Assembly: GCA_033557465.1 (NCBI GenBank)
Contig: CM066041.1
Span: 155,285,532 to 155,349,531, forward strand
Direction: 5' to 3'
DNA length: 64,000 nucleotides
From: Ichthyophis bannanicus
Taxonomy: Eukaryota > Chordata > Amphibia > Gymnophiona > Ichthyophiidae
Shown: piece after piece, positions 50,583 through 61,664 of the stretch
How positions within the stretch are numbered: position 1 is the stretch's first letter
How the letters are laid out: each line of letters opens with the position of its first letter
Notes under the pieces: model-generated
What the model was told of the DNA's origin: nothing
Database searches by the model: none
What the model saw: the letters and a program-made list of their open reading frames with translations, nothing else
Made by a program: the position numbers and the translations under genes

Positions 50583-52335
50583 TTACATAGTAACATAGTA
50601 AATGACAGCAGATAAAGACCAGCATCGTCCATCCAGTCTGCCCAGCAATACGGCAAGAGTAGGTGCACCTGTCGCTCTGTGCAGGCCACCCCTCCCCATG
50701 TCTCTGTCTAGGGGTGGAACCACCCACTCCATGTAGGACACTCCTATTTGTTGAGAAGTTAGATGGTTCAGTTTATTTTGTTTTTATCCTTTTGCTGTAA
50801 AGGGATCCGCTGTTTCTGTCCCATGCCATTTTGAATTTCATCACCGTGTTTGCCCCCACCACTTCCATCGGGAGGGCATTCCAAGCATCTACCACCCTTT
50901 CTGTGAAAAAATATTTCCTGACATTGCCTTTCAATTTACCACCTTGCAGCTTCATGTTATGCCCTCTAGTTTTACAGCTTTCCCGTCTTTGTTCATCGTT
51001 TCTCTTTAAGTATTTAAAGATCTGAATCATATTTCCTCTACCCCTCCTCTCCTCCAAAGTGTACATATTTAGGTCTTCAAGTCTTTTCTCATAAGGTTCC
51101 TGATGCAGTCTCCAAATCATTTTGGTCGCCTTCCTCTGAACAGTTTCCAGTCTTTTTACATCTTTTGCAAGATATGGTCTCCAAAACTGAACACAGTATT
51201 CCAAGTGAGGCCTCACCAGTGACCTGTACAGTGTCATAAGTACCTCTTCCTTTCTGCTGGTAATTCCTCTTTGTATGCAGCCCAACACCCTCCTGGCTTT
51301 TGCCACCGCCTTGTCGCACTGTTTTGCCACCTTGGGATCATCAGAGATAATCACACCAAGGTCTTTCTCCTGAACCAAGCACACCAACCTCTCGCCCCCT
51401 ATCGCATACATTTCCCTTGGATTTCTGCTACTAAGTGCATGACACTGCACTTTTTCGCATTAAATCGTAATTGTCAAGCATTAGACCATTCTTCCAGCTT
51501 TTGTAGATCTTTCCTCATGTTATCCACTCCCTTGGGGGAGTCCACTCTGCTACAAATTTTTATGTCATCTGCAAAAAGACAGACTTTTCCATTCAGTCCT
51601 TCAGCCATATCACTCACAAATACATTGAACAGTGACGGGCCCAGGACCGAACCCTGGGGCACCCCACTAATCACCCTCCTTTCATCCGAGTGAGCTCCAT
51701 TTACCATCACCTTCTGTCGTCTGTCAGTCAACCAATTTCTAATCCAGTTTACCATCTTGGGACCCATCCCCAAGCTACTGAGTTTATTGACAAGCCTCCT
51801 ATGAGGAACAGTATCAAAGGCTTTGCTGAAATTCAGGTAGATGACATCCATTGCATGCACCTGATCTAGTTCCTTGGTCACCCAGTCAAAGAACTCAATC
51901 AGATTTGTTTGACAAGACCGTCCTTCAGTAAAACCATGTTGCCTTGGATCTTGCAACCTGTTGGTTTTGACAAAGTTCACTATTCGCTCTTTCAGGAGCG
52001 CCTCCATTATTTTTCCAGCCACCAAGGTACGGCACACCGGCCTGTAGTTTGACACTTCTTCCCTGTCACCACTTTTGTGTAGAGGTACGACATCAGCCAT
52101 TCTCCAGTCCTGAGGAACCTCTCCTGTTTCCAATGATCTGTTGAATACATCCTTTAATGGCCCTGCAAGAACCTCTCTGAGCTCTTTCAGTATCCTGGGA
52201 TGTATCCCATCCGGTCCCATGGCTTTGTCCACTTTCAGTTTAGCAAGTTGTTCCAACACCTCATCTTCTGTGAATGATGTGGTATCTACATTTTTATATT
52301 TGGTAGTCACAACTGATCAATCTCCAGGATGTTCT
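50583..52335 (-). pseudogene. CR1 lineage 2 LINE ORF2, C-terminal two-thirds
   Basis: The 3' terminus is the reverse of ACATAGTAACATAGTAAATG at the left. One long frame (51,450-50,773) gives QEKDLGVIISDDPKVAKQCD, LMTLYRSLVRPHLEYCVQFW and RKYFFTERVVDAWNALPMEV. The RT (52,310-51,474) is open for 278 codons: KAMGPDGIHPRILKELREVL, EDVIYLNFSKAFDTVPHRRL-like palm motif, SGVPQGSVLGPSLFNVFVSD and CLFADDIKICSRVD with its FADD box. One frameshift lies near 51,460-51,475. It diverges clearly from the main CR1 family and is less decayed than most copies here. The endonuclease is missing. Confidence 0.9.
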
Positions 52336-52349
52336 TTAGTAAAACAGGC

Positions 52350-52560
52350 ATGTAGATAGCTGGGTGGCTGGTGGACGTGAGGATCGCTTGGTAACATGCC
52401 TTCCTGGTGCAAAGGTAGCGGACCTCACGCGCCACCTAGACAAGGTCTTAGATAGTGCTGGAGAGGAATCTGCTGTCTTGGTACATGTCGGTACCAATGA
52501 CATAGGAAAATGTGGTAAGGAGGTTCTGGAGGCTAAATTTAGGCTTTTAGGTAGGAAGTT
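52350..52560 (+). pseudogene. CR1-type LINE ORF1 fragment with SGNH esterase motif
   Basis: The frame reads REDRLVTCLPGAKVADLTRH, LDKVLDSAGEESAVLVHVGT and NDIGKCGKEVLEAKFRLLGR. HVGTND is block III of an SGNH esterase (Gly-x-Asn-Asp). CR1-like LINEs are known to carry such an esterase in ORF1. Only about 70 codons remain; the Ser block before it and the His block after it are absent. It begins at the same point as the copy at 42,848 (AGCTGGGTGGCTGGTGG). Confidence 0.78.
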
Positions 52561-52901
52561 GACCCATGTAGAAACTTTCCATTTCCTAATCATTTTATTT
52601 GGTACCTTTGTTTGATCATTTTAATTTGAGTTGGTCTTTTTCTCTCTTTACCACTTCTACTTGTTGGTTGTCTCCTAAGTCCTTTTCCACGATCTTATTT
52701 CCATTTTTCGTTTCTTCAGGCTTCCCTATCTTTTTCTCTCTCCCCCTTCCCCATTTTAGTTTCATCCTTTTTCTGCCATTTTCCTTATCTGCATTTTTAT
52801 CTGCAGATAACTAGAGTTCATGCCTCTTTCTCCCCTCTCCAGTCTTCAATCTCCTTCTTTTCACCTTTGACCCATGTAGAAACTTTCCATTTCCTAATCA
52901 T
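52559..52901. repeat. 35 bp direct repeat flanking 273 bases
   Basis: The sequence starting TTGACCCATGTAGAAACTTT occurs at 52,559-52,593 and identically at 52,867-52,901. The first copy directly follows the esterase fragment. The segment between them is pyrimidine-rich and has no recognised ends. It could be a local duplication or an unusually long target duplication. Confidence 0.85.
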
Positions 52902-53259
52902 ATTTCCATAGATCCCCCAATTCCTCACTTCCATCTCATTCCTTCCCCAATCTCCTATTCTTTCTGTTCCCTTCCTTTGTCTCTCACCCTGTCCATTGCC
53001 CTTTGTCCCTTTTAACTGCCTCCCAAATTCTCCAGGCCTTTCAAACCATTTCCCCTCCCCATATTTCTTCATTTACTCACAGACCAACCCATCACCCAAA
53101 CATTTAGTCCTGTTGCCCTCCTAATTCCTGACCAGTTTCTTAGTCCCCAGTATTCCATCACTGAATCCTCGAGTCACTGCTCTTCCATCCTACCAAATCT
53201 CTGAGTCCTCACTCAGAATTTCAACCAAGTGCAGTCCCCACTTATACCCCCATTACACA
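52902..53259. other. CT-rich stretch without gene
   Basis: Pyrimidine-rich on the plus strand with words such as CCTTTC and CATTTCC. No frame with known motif. Confidence 0.4.
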
Positions 53260-54370
53260 GGTCATCTGTCTTCTACTTTCCCAGCAAATCCTAGAGTCTT
53301 CCAAAGGCTGCAGCCCTGTTCTCCCCTTTCCCAACATCCATGGCAACTTCTATTCCCCTATACGACCATTTCCCCACCCCAACATCCACTCATCTACTTC
53401 TGTCTCCAGTATTCATTTACCCTACATTCTTCCTCCTTATTGTAGCATCCTCTGCCTCTCCCTTTCCATCTTCCCCAGCATCAGCCCCACCCTTCTTTTA
53501 GCCCCCACTCAGCATTGGCATCACCCCCCCCCCCCAAGTCCCTAGCATTAGCATCATCAGACCCTTCACAACTCATAGCTTTAGTAGCAACCCCCAGAAT
53601 TAGCACCCCCTCCTCCTTTGCCTTTTCCAAGCCCCCAGTATCAGCATTAATAACCCCTTCTCCTTTGCCTTTTCCCAGCACCCAGGATCAACATCAATAC
53701 TTCCTTTCTTCTTCTAGCCCCCAGCATCTGTATGAATGCCCCCTTCTCCATCTCCGAGACCCCATTATCAGCATGAATGCCCCTCTTCTGCTTCTCCTCC
53801 CAGCATTGGTGACCCCTTGCAGCCCTCAGCATAAATGTCAATGCCCCCTTGCAGCCCTCTGCATCAACATCAGACCCTTCCATTAATTCCCAGCATTAGC
53901 ACTGTCATCACCCCCCCCCCCCCATTCTCCCAATACCAGCATCAGCTCCCCCTTTTCCCAGTGCCAGTATTACCCTCTCCCACTTTCTCCCAGTCTCAGC
54001 ATGTCCCTAACACATACTTTCTCTATGTGCTAGCCATCAGCTCCTCTCTTTCTCCCAATGTCATCATCAGCTCCCTCCCACACACACACACACTTTCTGC
54101 CAGTGCCAGCATAATTTCCCCTCCTTATACAAGTGCCAGTACCAACCCCCCTCCCCCCACACACACATGAATGTTTTCTCCCTGGCCCAGCATCAGCCCT
54201 CCCACCATGCTTTCTTCCAGTGCCAGCATTATCCTCTCCCGCCCCCCCCCCCCAACACAAGCTTTTTTCCAGTCCTAGCATCAGTTCTCCTCCTTCTCCC
54301 TGTCCTTCTCCCACTGATTTATCTCAGTGCCAGGATCAGTCCCCACCCATGCCAAGCATCCTGCTGCTAC
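53260..54370 (+). repeat. CT-rich degenerate tandem repeat with CCCAGCATCAG core
   Basis: CCCCAGCATCAGCCCC, CCCCCAGTATCAGCATTA, CCCAGCATTAGCAC and CAGTGCCAGCATTA recur every 30-70 bases, separated by CCTCC/TTCTCC tracts and C runs of 9-12 (53,527, 53,913 and 54,243). CACACACA lies near 54,080. Unit length drifts, so it is an old minisatellite. Frames across it are repeat translations. It may mirror, on the opposite strand, the G-rich minisatellite style at 3.8-4.4 kb. Confidence 0.65.
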
Positions 54371-54470
54371 AACACCAGAATTAATCAGGTCCTCTATACT
54401 GCTACCATGAGGCTGTTGTGGTCTGGAACCTTACCAAACTCAGTCTACTCACTATAGCACCAATTCTATG

Positions 54471-54525
54471 AGGCGGATAGCAGGGCTGCATGTCCTGCTG
54501 GGACATACAGCCCTGCTATCTGCCT
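54471..54525. repeat. 25 bp inverted repeat with 5-base loop
   Basis: The arm at 54,471-54,495 (core GATAGCAGGGCTGCATGTCC) pairs with 54,501-54,525 with two mismatches around the loop TGCTG. It is the second sharp isolated hairpin of the window after 40,510. No element ends were found around it. Confidence 0.85.
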
Positions 54526-55375
54526 TTGTTGTATGTTATCTCCCGTCCCCCCTGTGCACCAGAGCTGCTGTGCATGCTGCGGGTGATGGGAGTGGCAGGG
54601 GGCAGAGTTTGGGAGGAATGTGAGTGGGATCAGCACCAGGACGTACAGAGCCAATTTCGTTCACAGCCCTGTACATCCTGGGGGCACCGGGGGAGGGGGG
54701 GGGCTGCCAGACTATTCTACCTCAGAGGTTGAATAAACACTGGCCACCTCCCAGGTCAGACGGCCAGGCCCTCCATGGATGCTTTGAGGTGGCAGATGGG
54801 TTCCCGATACCTGATCAGGGCACTGACTGCACCTGTTGGACTCAGGCAGCAGGGAATTGGGGGTCCCAGGGAGCAGCAAATGTGCAGTGCTGTGGGGAGG
54901 ACATCCCCGTGGCGATGTTGGGGCCGCTAGGTCATCTCCCTGCACCTGCAGGAACATCTTGCTCCTGCAGTGCAGAATCGGGTGCTGACAGCCCCATCTT
55001 GGTTAGGGCCAGCCAGACAGCATGGACGTGCCATTGATAGAATTGGGCTCCACATGAGTAATCTTATTCTCTGTGCTTCCCTGTGTTCACACCCTCCAGC
55101 TCCCACAATGCAGCAAAAGCTACCTGCCTTGCAAACTAGGATTCCTTTACTTAGGGCCGGTGCTACCATTTGGTGAACTAGGCAGAGGAGATGCTTTTCC
55201 TGTGTTCTGCTGTTTTGACAGGGATTGTGCTTCTCAGGATTTCTATTACAGTTTTTGGCTGCATGTTTCCATTTCTAATTTTTGGCCCTTTAATCGGTAA
55301 TTAGTGAGGTTTGATTTGTGTGTGTGACAGAAGTGAGGGATTCTGCTAGCATATAGTCTATGTATAGAGAGTTAT
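54526..55375. other. Unassigned stretch with a hAT-end-like word
   Basis: No gene recognised. TAGGGCCGGTGCTACCATTT near 55,154 resembles the CAGGGCCGG ends of hAT elements elsewhere in the window, but no partner end was found. Frames near 54,624-55,037 lack motifs. Confidence 0.4.
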
Positions 55376-56265
55376 AGCAGTTTTACTTGTTTGACCTTGC
55401 CAATAGATGTAGTGGTGTTATATATTTAATGCACCTACAAGATTTTCAACGAGTTATACAAGCGATAATAACCCCCCATTTGGACTTTGCAAATCAAATA
55501 CTACTAGGTGTAACAAAACAGACCATGAAAAAACTTCAATTAGCACAAAACGCTGCAGCTAAGACCATTACGAATGCCCCACCTTTCCAACATATAACCC
55601 CTATTTTAGAATATTTACACTGGCTCCCAATTCAAAGTCGAATAGATTATAAAACTCTTTTAACTACCTACAAAGCCCTAAATAAAACAGCACCCCCGAC
55701 CATAAATAAACTCATCAAAATAGAGCCCACTCATAATCTTCAAAGGAGAGACCAGTTAAACAAATTAACACCACCAAAAGAATTTATAAAGGCCAAAAAA
55801 TCCACAAATAAGAAAGCCTTCTCCCATGCAGCCCCAATACTGTGCAACACAATCCCATCAGAATTAAGATCCTTACCCGAAATCATGGAGTTTAGAAAAA
55901 AACTTAAAACACACTTTATTCACAATGCACTATGGATCCCTGACGAATTCACCTCTCACCTCTCAGCTAGATAAAGGATAGTCCTATTCCAGCGAATATA
56001 ATCTTTCCAAAAAAGGAATGTAGTACTGAAGCCATATAACAATGTATTGATGACATTTGAATAACAAATAACTCTGTATATAGTTTAATTCTGTTCCTCT
56101 GTACATAGTTCACAATTTGTTAATTGTTAAATGTAAGTTCCAATTTGTTATCTGTAAAAACAGCTCTCCCTGTTTACTGTTGTTCCATGTAAACTGCATC
56201 TGATCAATGGAAGGAGCGGTATATAAAAAATCTGTAAATTAAATTAAATTAAATATATTTGCAGT
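55376..56265 (+). pseudogene. L2-type LINE ORF2 C-terminal end and 3' UTR
   Basis: The frame from 55,387 to 55,974 is open for 195 codons: ITPHLDFANQILLGVTKQTM, KLQLAQNAAAKTITNAPPFQ, HITPILEYLHWLPIQSRIDY, KTLLTTYKALNKTAPPTINK and CNTIPSELRSLPEIMEFRKK. This is the standard post-RT region of L2-type LINEs. The 3' UTR includes ATGTAAACTGCATCTGATC and GGAGCGGTATATAAAAAATC, ending in (AAATT)n near 56,265. The open frame suggests a fairly recent insertion. 5'-truncated. Confidence 0.88.
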
Positions 56266-57252
56266 GTTGCCATTTCAAAAGTACAGTCTTACTAGGAATG
56301 TACATTCATTATGCAACTAATGGTAAAACATTGTAAATCATGGCACTTCCAGTTAGTTCTAGGGTAAACTAACCAAATGCACATGTGCAGCAATTTTTCC
56401 ATTCATAAACTTGATTTTATCATGCACACATGAGCACAGCTAGACATTCTAGAGCTGCTCTGGGAAAGGGGCATGGGGAGGGAGGAGTTGCAAGCAAGAA
56501 GCATGAGGTATTTCAGCCAATCATATTAGAAATTCTTGACAAGCAGCCAAAGAAACATGTCCTTGCCCAAGTTATACAAATCCTATGGGGTCATGTCATC
56601 ACTGCAGGGATGGAGGACACACAGTCCTGCATAAGCCCAAGAGAACCAATTTATGAGTGACTTTGAGGGAGCAAGAAGGGGGTAATAGTATGGGGAGCAG
56701 AGTGCCTCCCTGTTTTAGGAAGAGAAGTGCTGCTGTCTCAGTGTCTGCTTTTTTTTAACCTTCCGTTTCAGAGGGTTTTGGAGGTCTGTCTACTTACTGG
56801 GGGAAGAGCAATCAGGAAAGTAAGAGAGAAGCTAGGAAATGTGTGCTTACCATTTGCCAATATTTACTCTCCTAATTTTTGAGCACTGGTAGCAGGAGTG
56901 TAGATTGTAGGGTCAGAATGCACATTTCAACAGTGGTTAGACTAGTAGGCAGGCACAGACAAATGGAGCCATGGAAGGTAGGTGGAGGGTAGCTTACTGT
57001 ATCTATTGCATCCCACAGTCAGAGGATACAGAAAAATCATTTCTTTGTAACAATTTTCTCACCTATTGGTTGTGCAGAAAAGTAATAAAATACTAAGAAT
57101 AAAGTATAATAGAAGAAAATAATGAAGTTGCCTAGAAGAAATTGGATTTTTTTTTAATTTTCAAAGTTCATCTAAGTTTGAGAAAGGATTCCACCTTGAT
57201 CAAAGCTCCCTCTCCCAAGTGAGTTGAAGAGTAGTAAGCAAGGAGGGTGGGT
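56266..57252. other. Unassigned stretch
   Basis: No element or gene recognised; mixed composition with AT-rich pockets. The plus-strand frame at 56,430-56,660 lacks motifs. Confidence 0.45.
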
Positions 57253-57253
57253 T

Positions 57254-58255
57254 ATAGAAACATAGCAAAATGACAACAGAAAAAGACCACATGGCTTATC
57301 TAGTTTGTCCTTCCATATCTACAACTACAACAGTCCCCTTTTTTCCTTTAGAGATCCTCTGTGTTTGTCCCATGCTTTTCTGAATTCAGATACCGTCCTC
57401 ATCTCTATTACCTCCACTGCGAGACTATTCCACAGATCCACCACTCTTTCCGTAAAGAAATATTTCTGCATTTTTTTTTTAGTGCCATCAAGTCAGTGTT
57501 GACTCCAACCCAGCTACCTCTGGGTTTTCTTGGCAATGTATCACTGGAAGTAGATTGCCAGCCTTTTCTTCTGAGGCAATGGAGGGTAAAGTGACTTGCC
57601 TAAGGCCACAAGGAGTGCCAGTGGGAAGCGAACTCTTAATCTTCTGGGTACTAGGCAGTTGCTCCAACCACTAAGCTACTCCTCCACTTCTGCATATCAC
57701 TCCTGAATCTATCCCCTTTCACCCTCATCCCATGTCCCCTCATAGCATAACTTGCTTTCAATTGAAAGAGGCTCTCCCCCTGGTGCATTTATGCCATGGA
57801 GTATTTAAACATCTCAATCATATCACTTCTATCCCGCCTTTCCTCCAAGGTGTACATATTAAGATCCTTAAGTCTGTCCTCATATGCTTTATAAGGAAGA
57901 CAACTAACCATTTTAGTAACTACACTCTCTACTGACTCCATCCTGTTTATATCCTTTTGAAGGTGTGGTCTCCAGAATTGCATACTATACTCCAAATGAG
58001 GTCGCACCAAGGACTTATACAGAGGCACTATCACCTCCTTTTTTCTGCTAGCCATTCCTCTCCATATGCACCCAAGCATCCTTCTAGCTTTAGCCGTCGC
58101 CTTTTCTACCTGTTTAGCTACTTTAAGATCATCAGACACAACCACGCCTAAGTCCCACTCTTCTTTAGGTACCATCCGCAAAGTTGCAAACCTTACCCGA
58201 CAGCCCTTCCGCTATATCACTAACAAAGATGTTAAAAAGAATCGGACCAAGGTGT
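57254..58255 (-). pseudogene. CR1 lineage 3 LINE ORF2 C-terminal part, split by a SINE
   Basis: The left end ATAGAAACATAGCAAAATGA is the 3' terminus. To the right of the SINE, 58,181-57,789 on the minus strand gives EEWDLGVVVSDDLKVAKQVE, KEVIVPLYKSLVRPHLEYSM, QFWRPHLQKDINRMESVESV and NMYTLEERRDRSDMIEMFKY. The segment before the SINE codes the KYFFTERVVDLWNSLAVEV-like end. The FADD part beyond 58,190 is truncated. This is a distinct CR1 lineage, related to that at 50.6-52.3 kb. Confidence 0.87.
57472..57687 (-). mobile_element. tRNA-derived SINE inserted in CR1
   Basis: On the minus strand the head is GGAGTAGCTTAGTGGTTGGA (A box) with AGAGTTCGCTTCCCA (B box, about 57,640). The CORE-like GTGGCCTTAGGCAAGTCACT follows, then an A-rich end (the T run at 57,472-57,481). 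The target duplication TTCTGCAT is exact at 57,464-57,471 and 57,688-57,695. The head and centre are related to the SINE at 36.15 kb, but the tail differs (GATGGCACT end). Confidence 0.88.
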
Positions 58256-59720
58256 CAATAGCTTCAAAGAGCTGAGAAAGGTACCAGAGTTTTAAACCTA
58301 CCCCATTAAAGAGAATATTACTCCCTTTAAACTAAAGCACCAAAAAGAATATAACTTTGTTTTAAAAATGTACCAAAACCCTTTTAAGAGCTGCCAGTGA
58401 GAGAGCTAGCAATTTTAAAAAACCCACAAATTCTTACCTTTGTTTGAAGTGTATAGCCCCTGTTAGGAATGCCTCAACAGTGCAGGGTTCTGAAGCCTTT
58501 TATGCAGGCCTCAGCTGCCCTCAGTTCTTTCACAGGCTAATCAGGCCCACTAACTCCTGATTAGGTGTCAGCAGCTTCTATGGTCTACATCATTATATGC
58601 AATGAGCCCTGGGGCAAATACCTGAGACCATACTTTGGGTTATAGTATTCCCAAGTTGCAATGTGCTAATGGATGCCAGGGTGCCGTAAAAAAAAAGCAG
58701 CCTTGCCTAAAGGAGCTGACAGTCTGGAATGATCATATCACAATGCTTGGGAAGGACAGGTATGGAAATTTATATGGTCACTGAAGGACAGAAGAGAGAG
58801 AAGCTGAGACAGAAAGAGACAGGTTGTTTCCAGGGTATGCTTATGGCCTCCTGTAATCCACCAACAAAGCTAGAGATTTCTTTAAGAAGAGAGTAAAAAG
58901 AGCTACAACTTTTACTGCAACTGTGAATCATCACCACAGAGGGGCAAAGGGAGGCTGAGACAGTGCAGGGTGAGGGCAGGAGAGAAGCAGCAAGTGAAGG
59001 TAACTGAGAAGAACGGCAGCTGCACCTTATTCCCTGCTAAAAAGTATATGGAGCTGGTCTTGGAAGATACAGAATATGTTGAATCTTCATGCTAGGGACT
59101 TCCAGCAGAATTATCAGATATTGAAAGTTTCATGGCTGAAGAAAGTCTTAAAAGATGTTGTGGTTAAAGTACTAAGTGGTAAGGAGATAGGAAGTGATGA
59201 TACTGGTAGTGCCTAGGTCAAGAACATGCCACAGGTAAAGAAAATAGAGAGTAGGAAGGATGCCATTGGTCTTTCATGCTATCCTTTGTCCTCAATACCA
59301 GGTGCAGCAGCAGCAATAACAGCTGTCTACCTCCTCCCCCAAGGAAGTACAGGAGACGTGTCATAAAACCTCAGAGATATGAAGCATTTTAAAGTGCTTT
59401 AGGGTCTGGGCTACACAGAATGCAGCTACTGTAGAAAGCATACTCGTAACTAGAGGGAAGTTGATGGTCCATCTTATCAACAGTGGCATGCAGCATGGTT
59501 TGCACAAACAGCTCCCTTTCCAGCTCAGTACAAAGCGGGGGGCACTGATTCTAGGCTGAGAACTTGATCTGGCACTGGAAAAAGCAGCGGTGGGAATGGT
59601 ACAGAAAAAAGGAAATCCATCTCCCAAGTGGAGCCCCCAGCCTCTTCCCCCCATTTAGGACATGCCAGGAGACCTGACACGAATCAAAGCAAGTCACTAA
59701 TGAGGAGGTGGGGTGGTGTT
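58256..59720. other. Unassigned stretch, possibly including the Harbinger left part
   Basis: No clear frame or terminus. The Harbinger transposase blocks begin at about 59,780, so the left end of that element should lie within this stretch. I could not find a partner for the right terminus TTTAGTAAACAGGCCCC. Confidence 0.4.
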
Positions 59721-59862
59721 AAGCAGCACTGCTGACAGGTCAGTGTCATGATGTGGCTGGGTTCCCTTCTATGCTGGCAGCCACTGCAGCTCTGAGCAAA
59801 ACAGCAGTGTCCAAGTGCATCCCCCAGTTTCCGAGTGCTTTCCTGATGCGTGTCTCAGATTA

Positions 59863-61407
59863 CACTGGTCAACATTGAAATTGTTACTGACTTTAAAAGG
59901 CCCTAATCTGTAGTATCTTGGTGAGCTGAACACGAATATAACATTAAAAAAATGTTATTGGCTCTCGTTTTGAAGATATTGCATGTAGTTCATTTTTGAC
60001 GTTTCACCGTGTAAATTTATCCAGTAGGACATCAACATCCCAAATAAGCCTTGAATGATGTAATATTGCATCACATTGCATAATACCAGCATTCACACAT
60101 CATCCAGAGTTGATTGCATCATTTTCTGATGCAATGCAATACTACTGCCAGACGGCTGCTGAAGCCATCTGACGTCAGCAGTGTACTATACGCAGTCGGA
60201 AAGGAAAGTAATCTGGTATTCTTTTCCGATATTGAATGCCTTAAAAATCACTCATGACCCACAAGACTGGAGACTATTTATAGACTCTTTGAATCTGAGT
60301 CTGAAGGCTGTGCTTTTGAACAATGGAAACCGTCTTCCATTTATTCCAGTAGCGCATGCCGTCCACATGAAAGAGACATACAATAACTTAAAGCATCTAC
60401 TGACTTCCATTAACTATAACAAGTACAGCTGGCACCTCTGTGGTGACTTGAAGGTAGTTGCCCTTTTAATGGGACTGCAGCAGGGATATGTAAAATACAT
60501 GTGTTTCTTATGTGAGTGGGACAGCCGAGCAAGGGATTGGCACTACTTGCAGAAGGAATGGAATCGCAGACAAAATGTAACAGCTGGAGAGAAAAATATC
60601 CAGCACCCAGCTCTGGTTGAGGCTCACAAAATCCTGTTACCACCCCTTCACATCAAACTAGGTTTGATGAAAAACTTCGTGAAAGCCATGGACCGCACCT
60701 CGTCAGCTTTCCGATACCTGCATGAAAAATTCCCTCGACTCAGTGAAGCAAAGATTAAAGAGGGAGTTTTTGTGGGTCCTCAGATTCGAGAGCTCTTCAA
60801 AAGTGACTGGTTCAACAAGTTGCTGCAGGGTGATGCGAAACAAGCATGGAATGTTTTTCACCTAGTGTCAACAAACTTTCTCGGGAATGTTAGGGCAGAA
60901 ACTACAAGGAACTAGTAGAAGACATGCTGATGCAGTATCAGAAACTTGGCTGCAATATGTCTCTAAAGATCCATTTCCTTGATTCCCATTTTGATTTCTT
61001 TCCTGACAACTGTCGTATGGTTAGTGATGAACAGGGCGAACGTTTTCACCAGGATATTGCAACGATGGAGCAAAGATACCAGGGAAAATGGTCCACTACA
61101 ATGATGGCTGACTACTGCTGGACACTCCCCAGAGAAGCTCCCGAACAGCTGTACAAGAGAAAGGCGAAAAAACCTAAGAAGTAGTCTATGACTTGGTTTT
61201 TTACAGGTATTAACCGAAGGCCTATTATATTTACTATTGACATGCATTTCGTGATGTAAACATTAATTCTTGTAGATTACAAAAAAAAAAAACTAGAGCC
61301 TACTTTGCAATTTCATTGTCATATTCATGTTCAGCATATAAAAATTGATAAGAAATGACCATTTTTATTTCAGTAACATGACTTTTGAAAAGATTTGTTG
61401 CCCAGTG
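59863..61407 (+). mobile_element. CACTA/Chapaev-like (CMC) DNA transposon, 1.55 kb
   Basis: The ends are CACTGGTCAACA (59,863-59,874) and TGTTGCCCAGTG (61,396-61,407), inverted with one mismatch. The target duplication TTA is exact at 59,860-59,862 and 61,408-61,410. It is verified by the continuous Harbinger frame when one copy is removed. CACTG ends and a 3 bp duplication fit the CMC group, particularly the Chapaev3 type. The inside carries one transposase gene with a single frameshift. The 300 bases before the first Met are AT-rich non-coding, and the total length is short for an autonomous element. Confidence 0.72.
60181..61184 (+). pseudogene. DDE-type transposase of the CACTG element (one frameshift)
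   Basis: Frame 1 (60,181-60,915) has 244 codons. KYSWHLCGDLKVVALLMGLQ holds the presumed first catalytic Asp (Asp89), followed by YMCFLCEWDSRARDWHYLQK with CxxC. KILLPPLHIKLGLMKNFVKA and FPRLSEAKIKEGVFVGPQIR lead to FLGNVRAE. A shift at about 60,900 moves to YKELVEDMLMQYQKLGCNMS, IHFLDSHFDFFPDN (second Asp), SDEQGERFHQDI (presumed Glu) and MMADYCWTLPREAPEQ, ending in a basic tail. This domain occurs in many animals as an uncharacterised transposon protein. Catalytic assignment is by position and is an inference. Otherwise it is well preserved. Confidence 0.8.
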
Positions 61408-61664
61408 TTATATTGCATTCCCTCACATAGTGCAGCAGGGGCAACACACAATGCTTCAGTTTCATGAGGTGGCTGGGTTCCCCCTTCTGTGCTGGGGGTG
61501 ATTGATTATATACATGTGGCCCTGAGGTTCCCTCAGAGGGAGGCCATATTCCATAACCAAAAAGTATTTCACTCCTTCAATATGCAGGTAGTGTGCAATG
61601 CACTAGGAGAAATTACTGATGTTGCAAGCATCTCCAGATCCTGCCACAATGTATCTATCCTCAC

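Noticed and set aside
50773..52310. Long minus-strand frames as a host gene
   Set aside because: VPQGS, FADD and the C-terminal motifs are those of a CR1-type LINE, with a LINE 3' end beyond.
53481..54457. Overlapping Ser/Pro-rich and Gly/Glu-rich frames
   Set aside because: They come from the CT-rich degenerate repeat and appear on both strands, as low-complexity DNA does.
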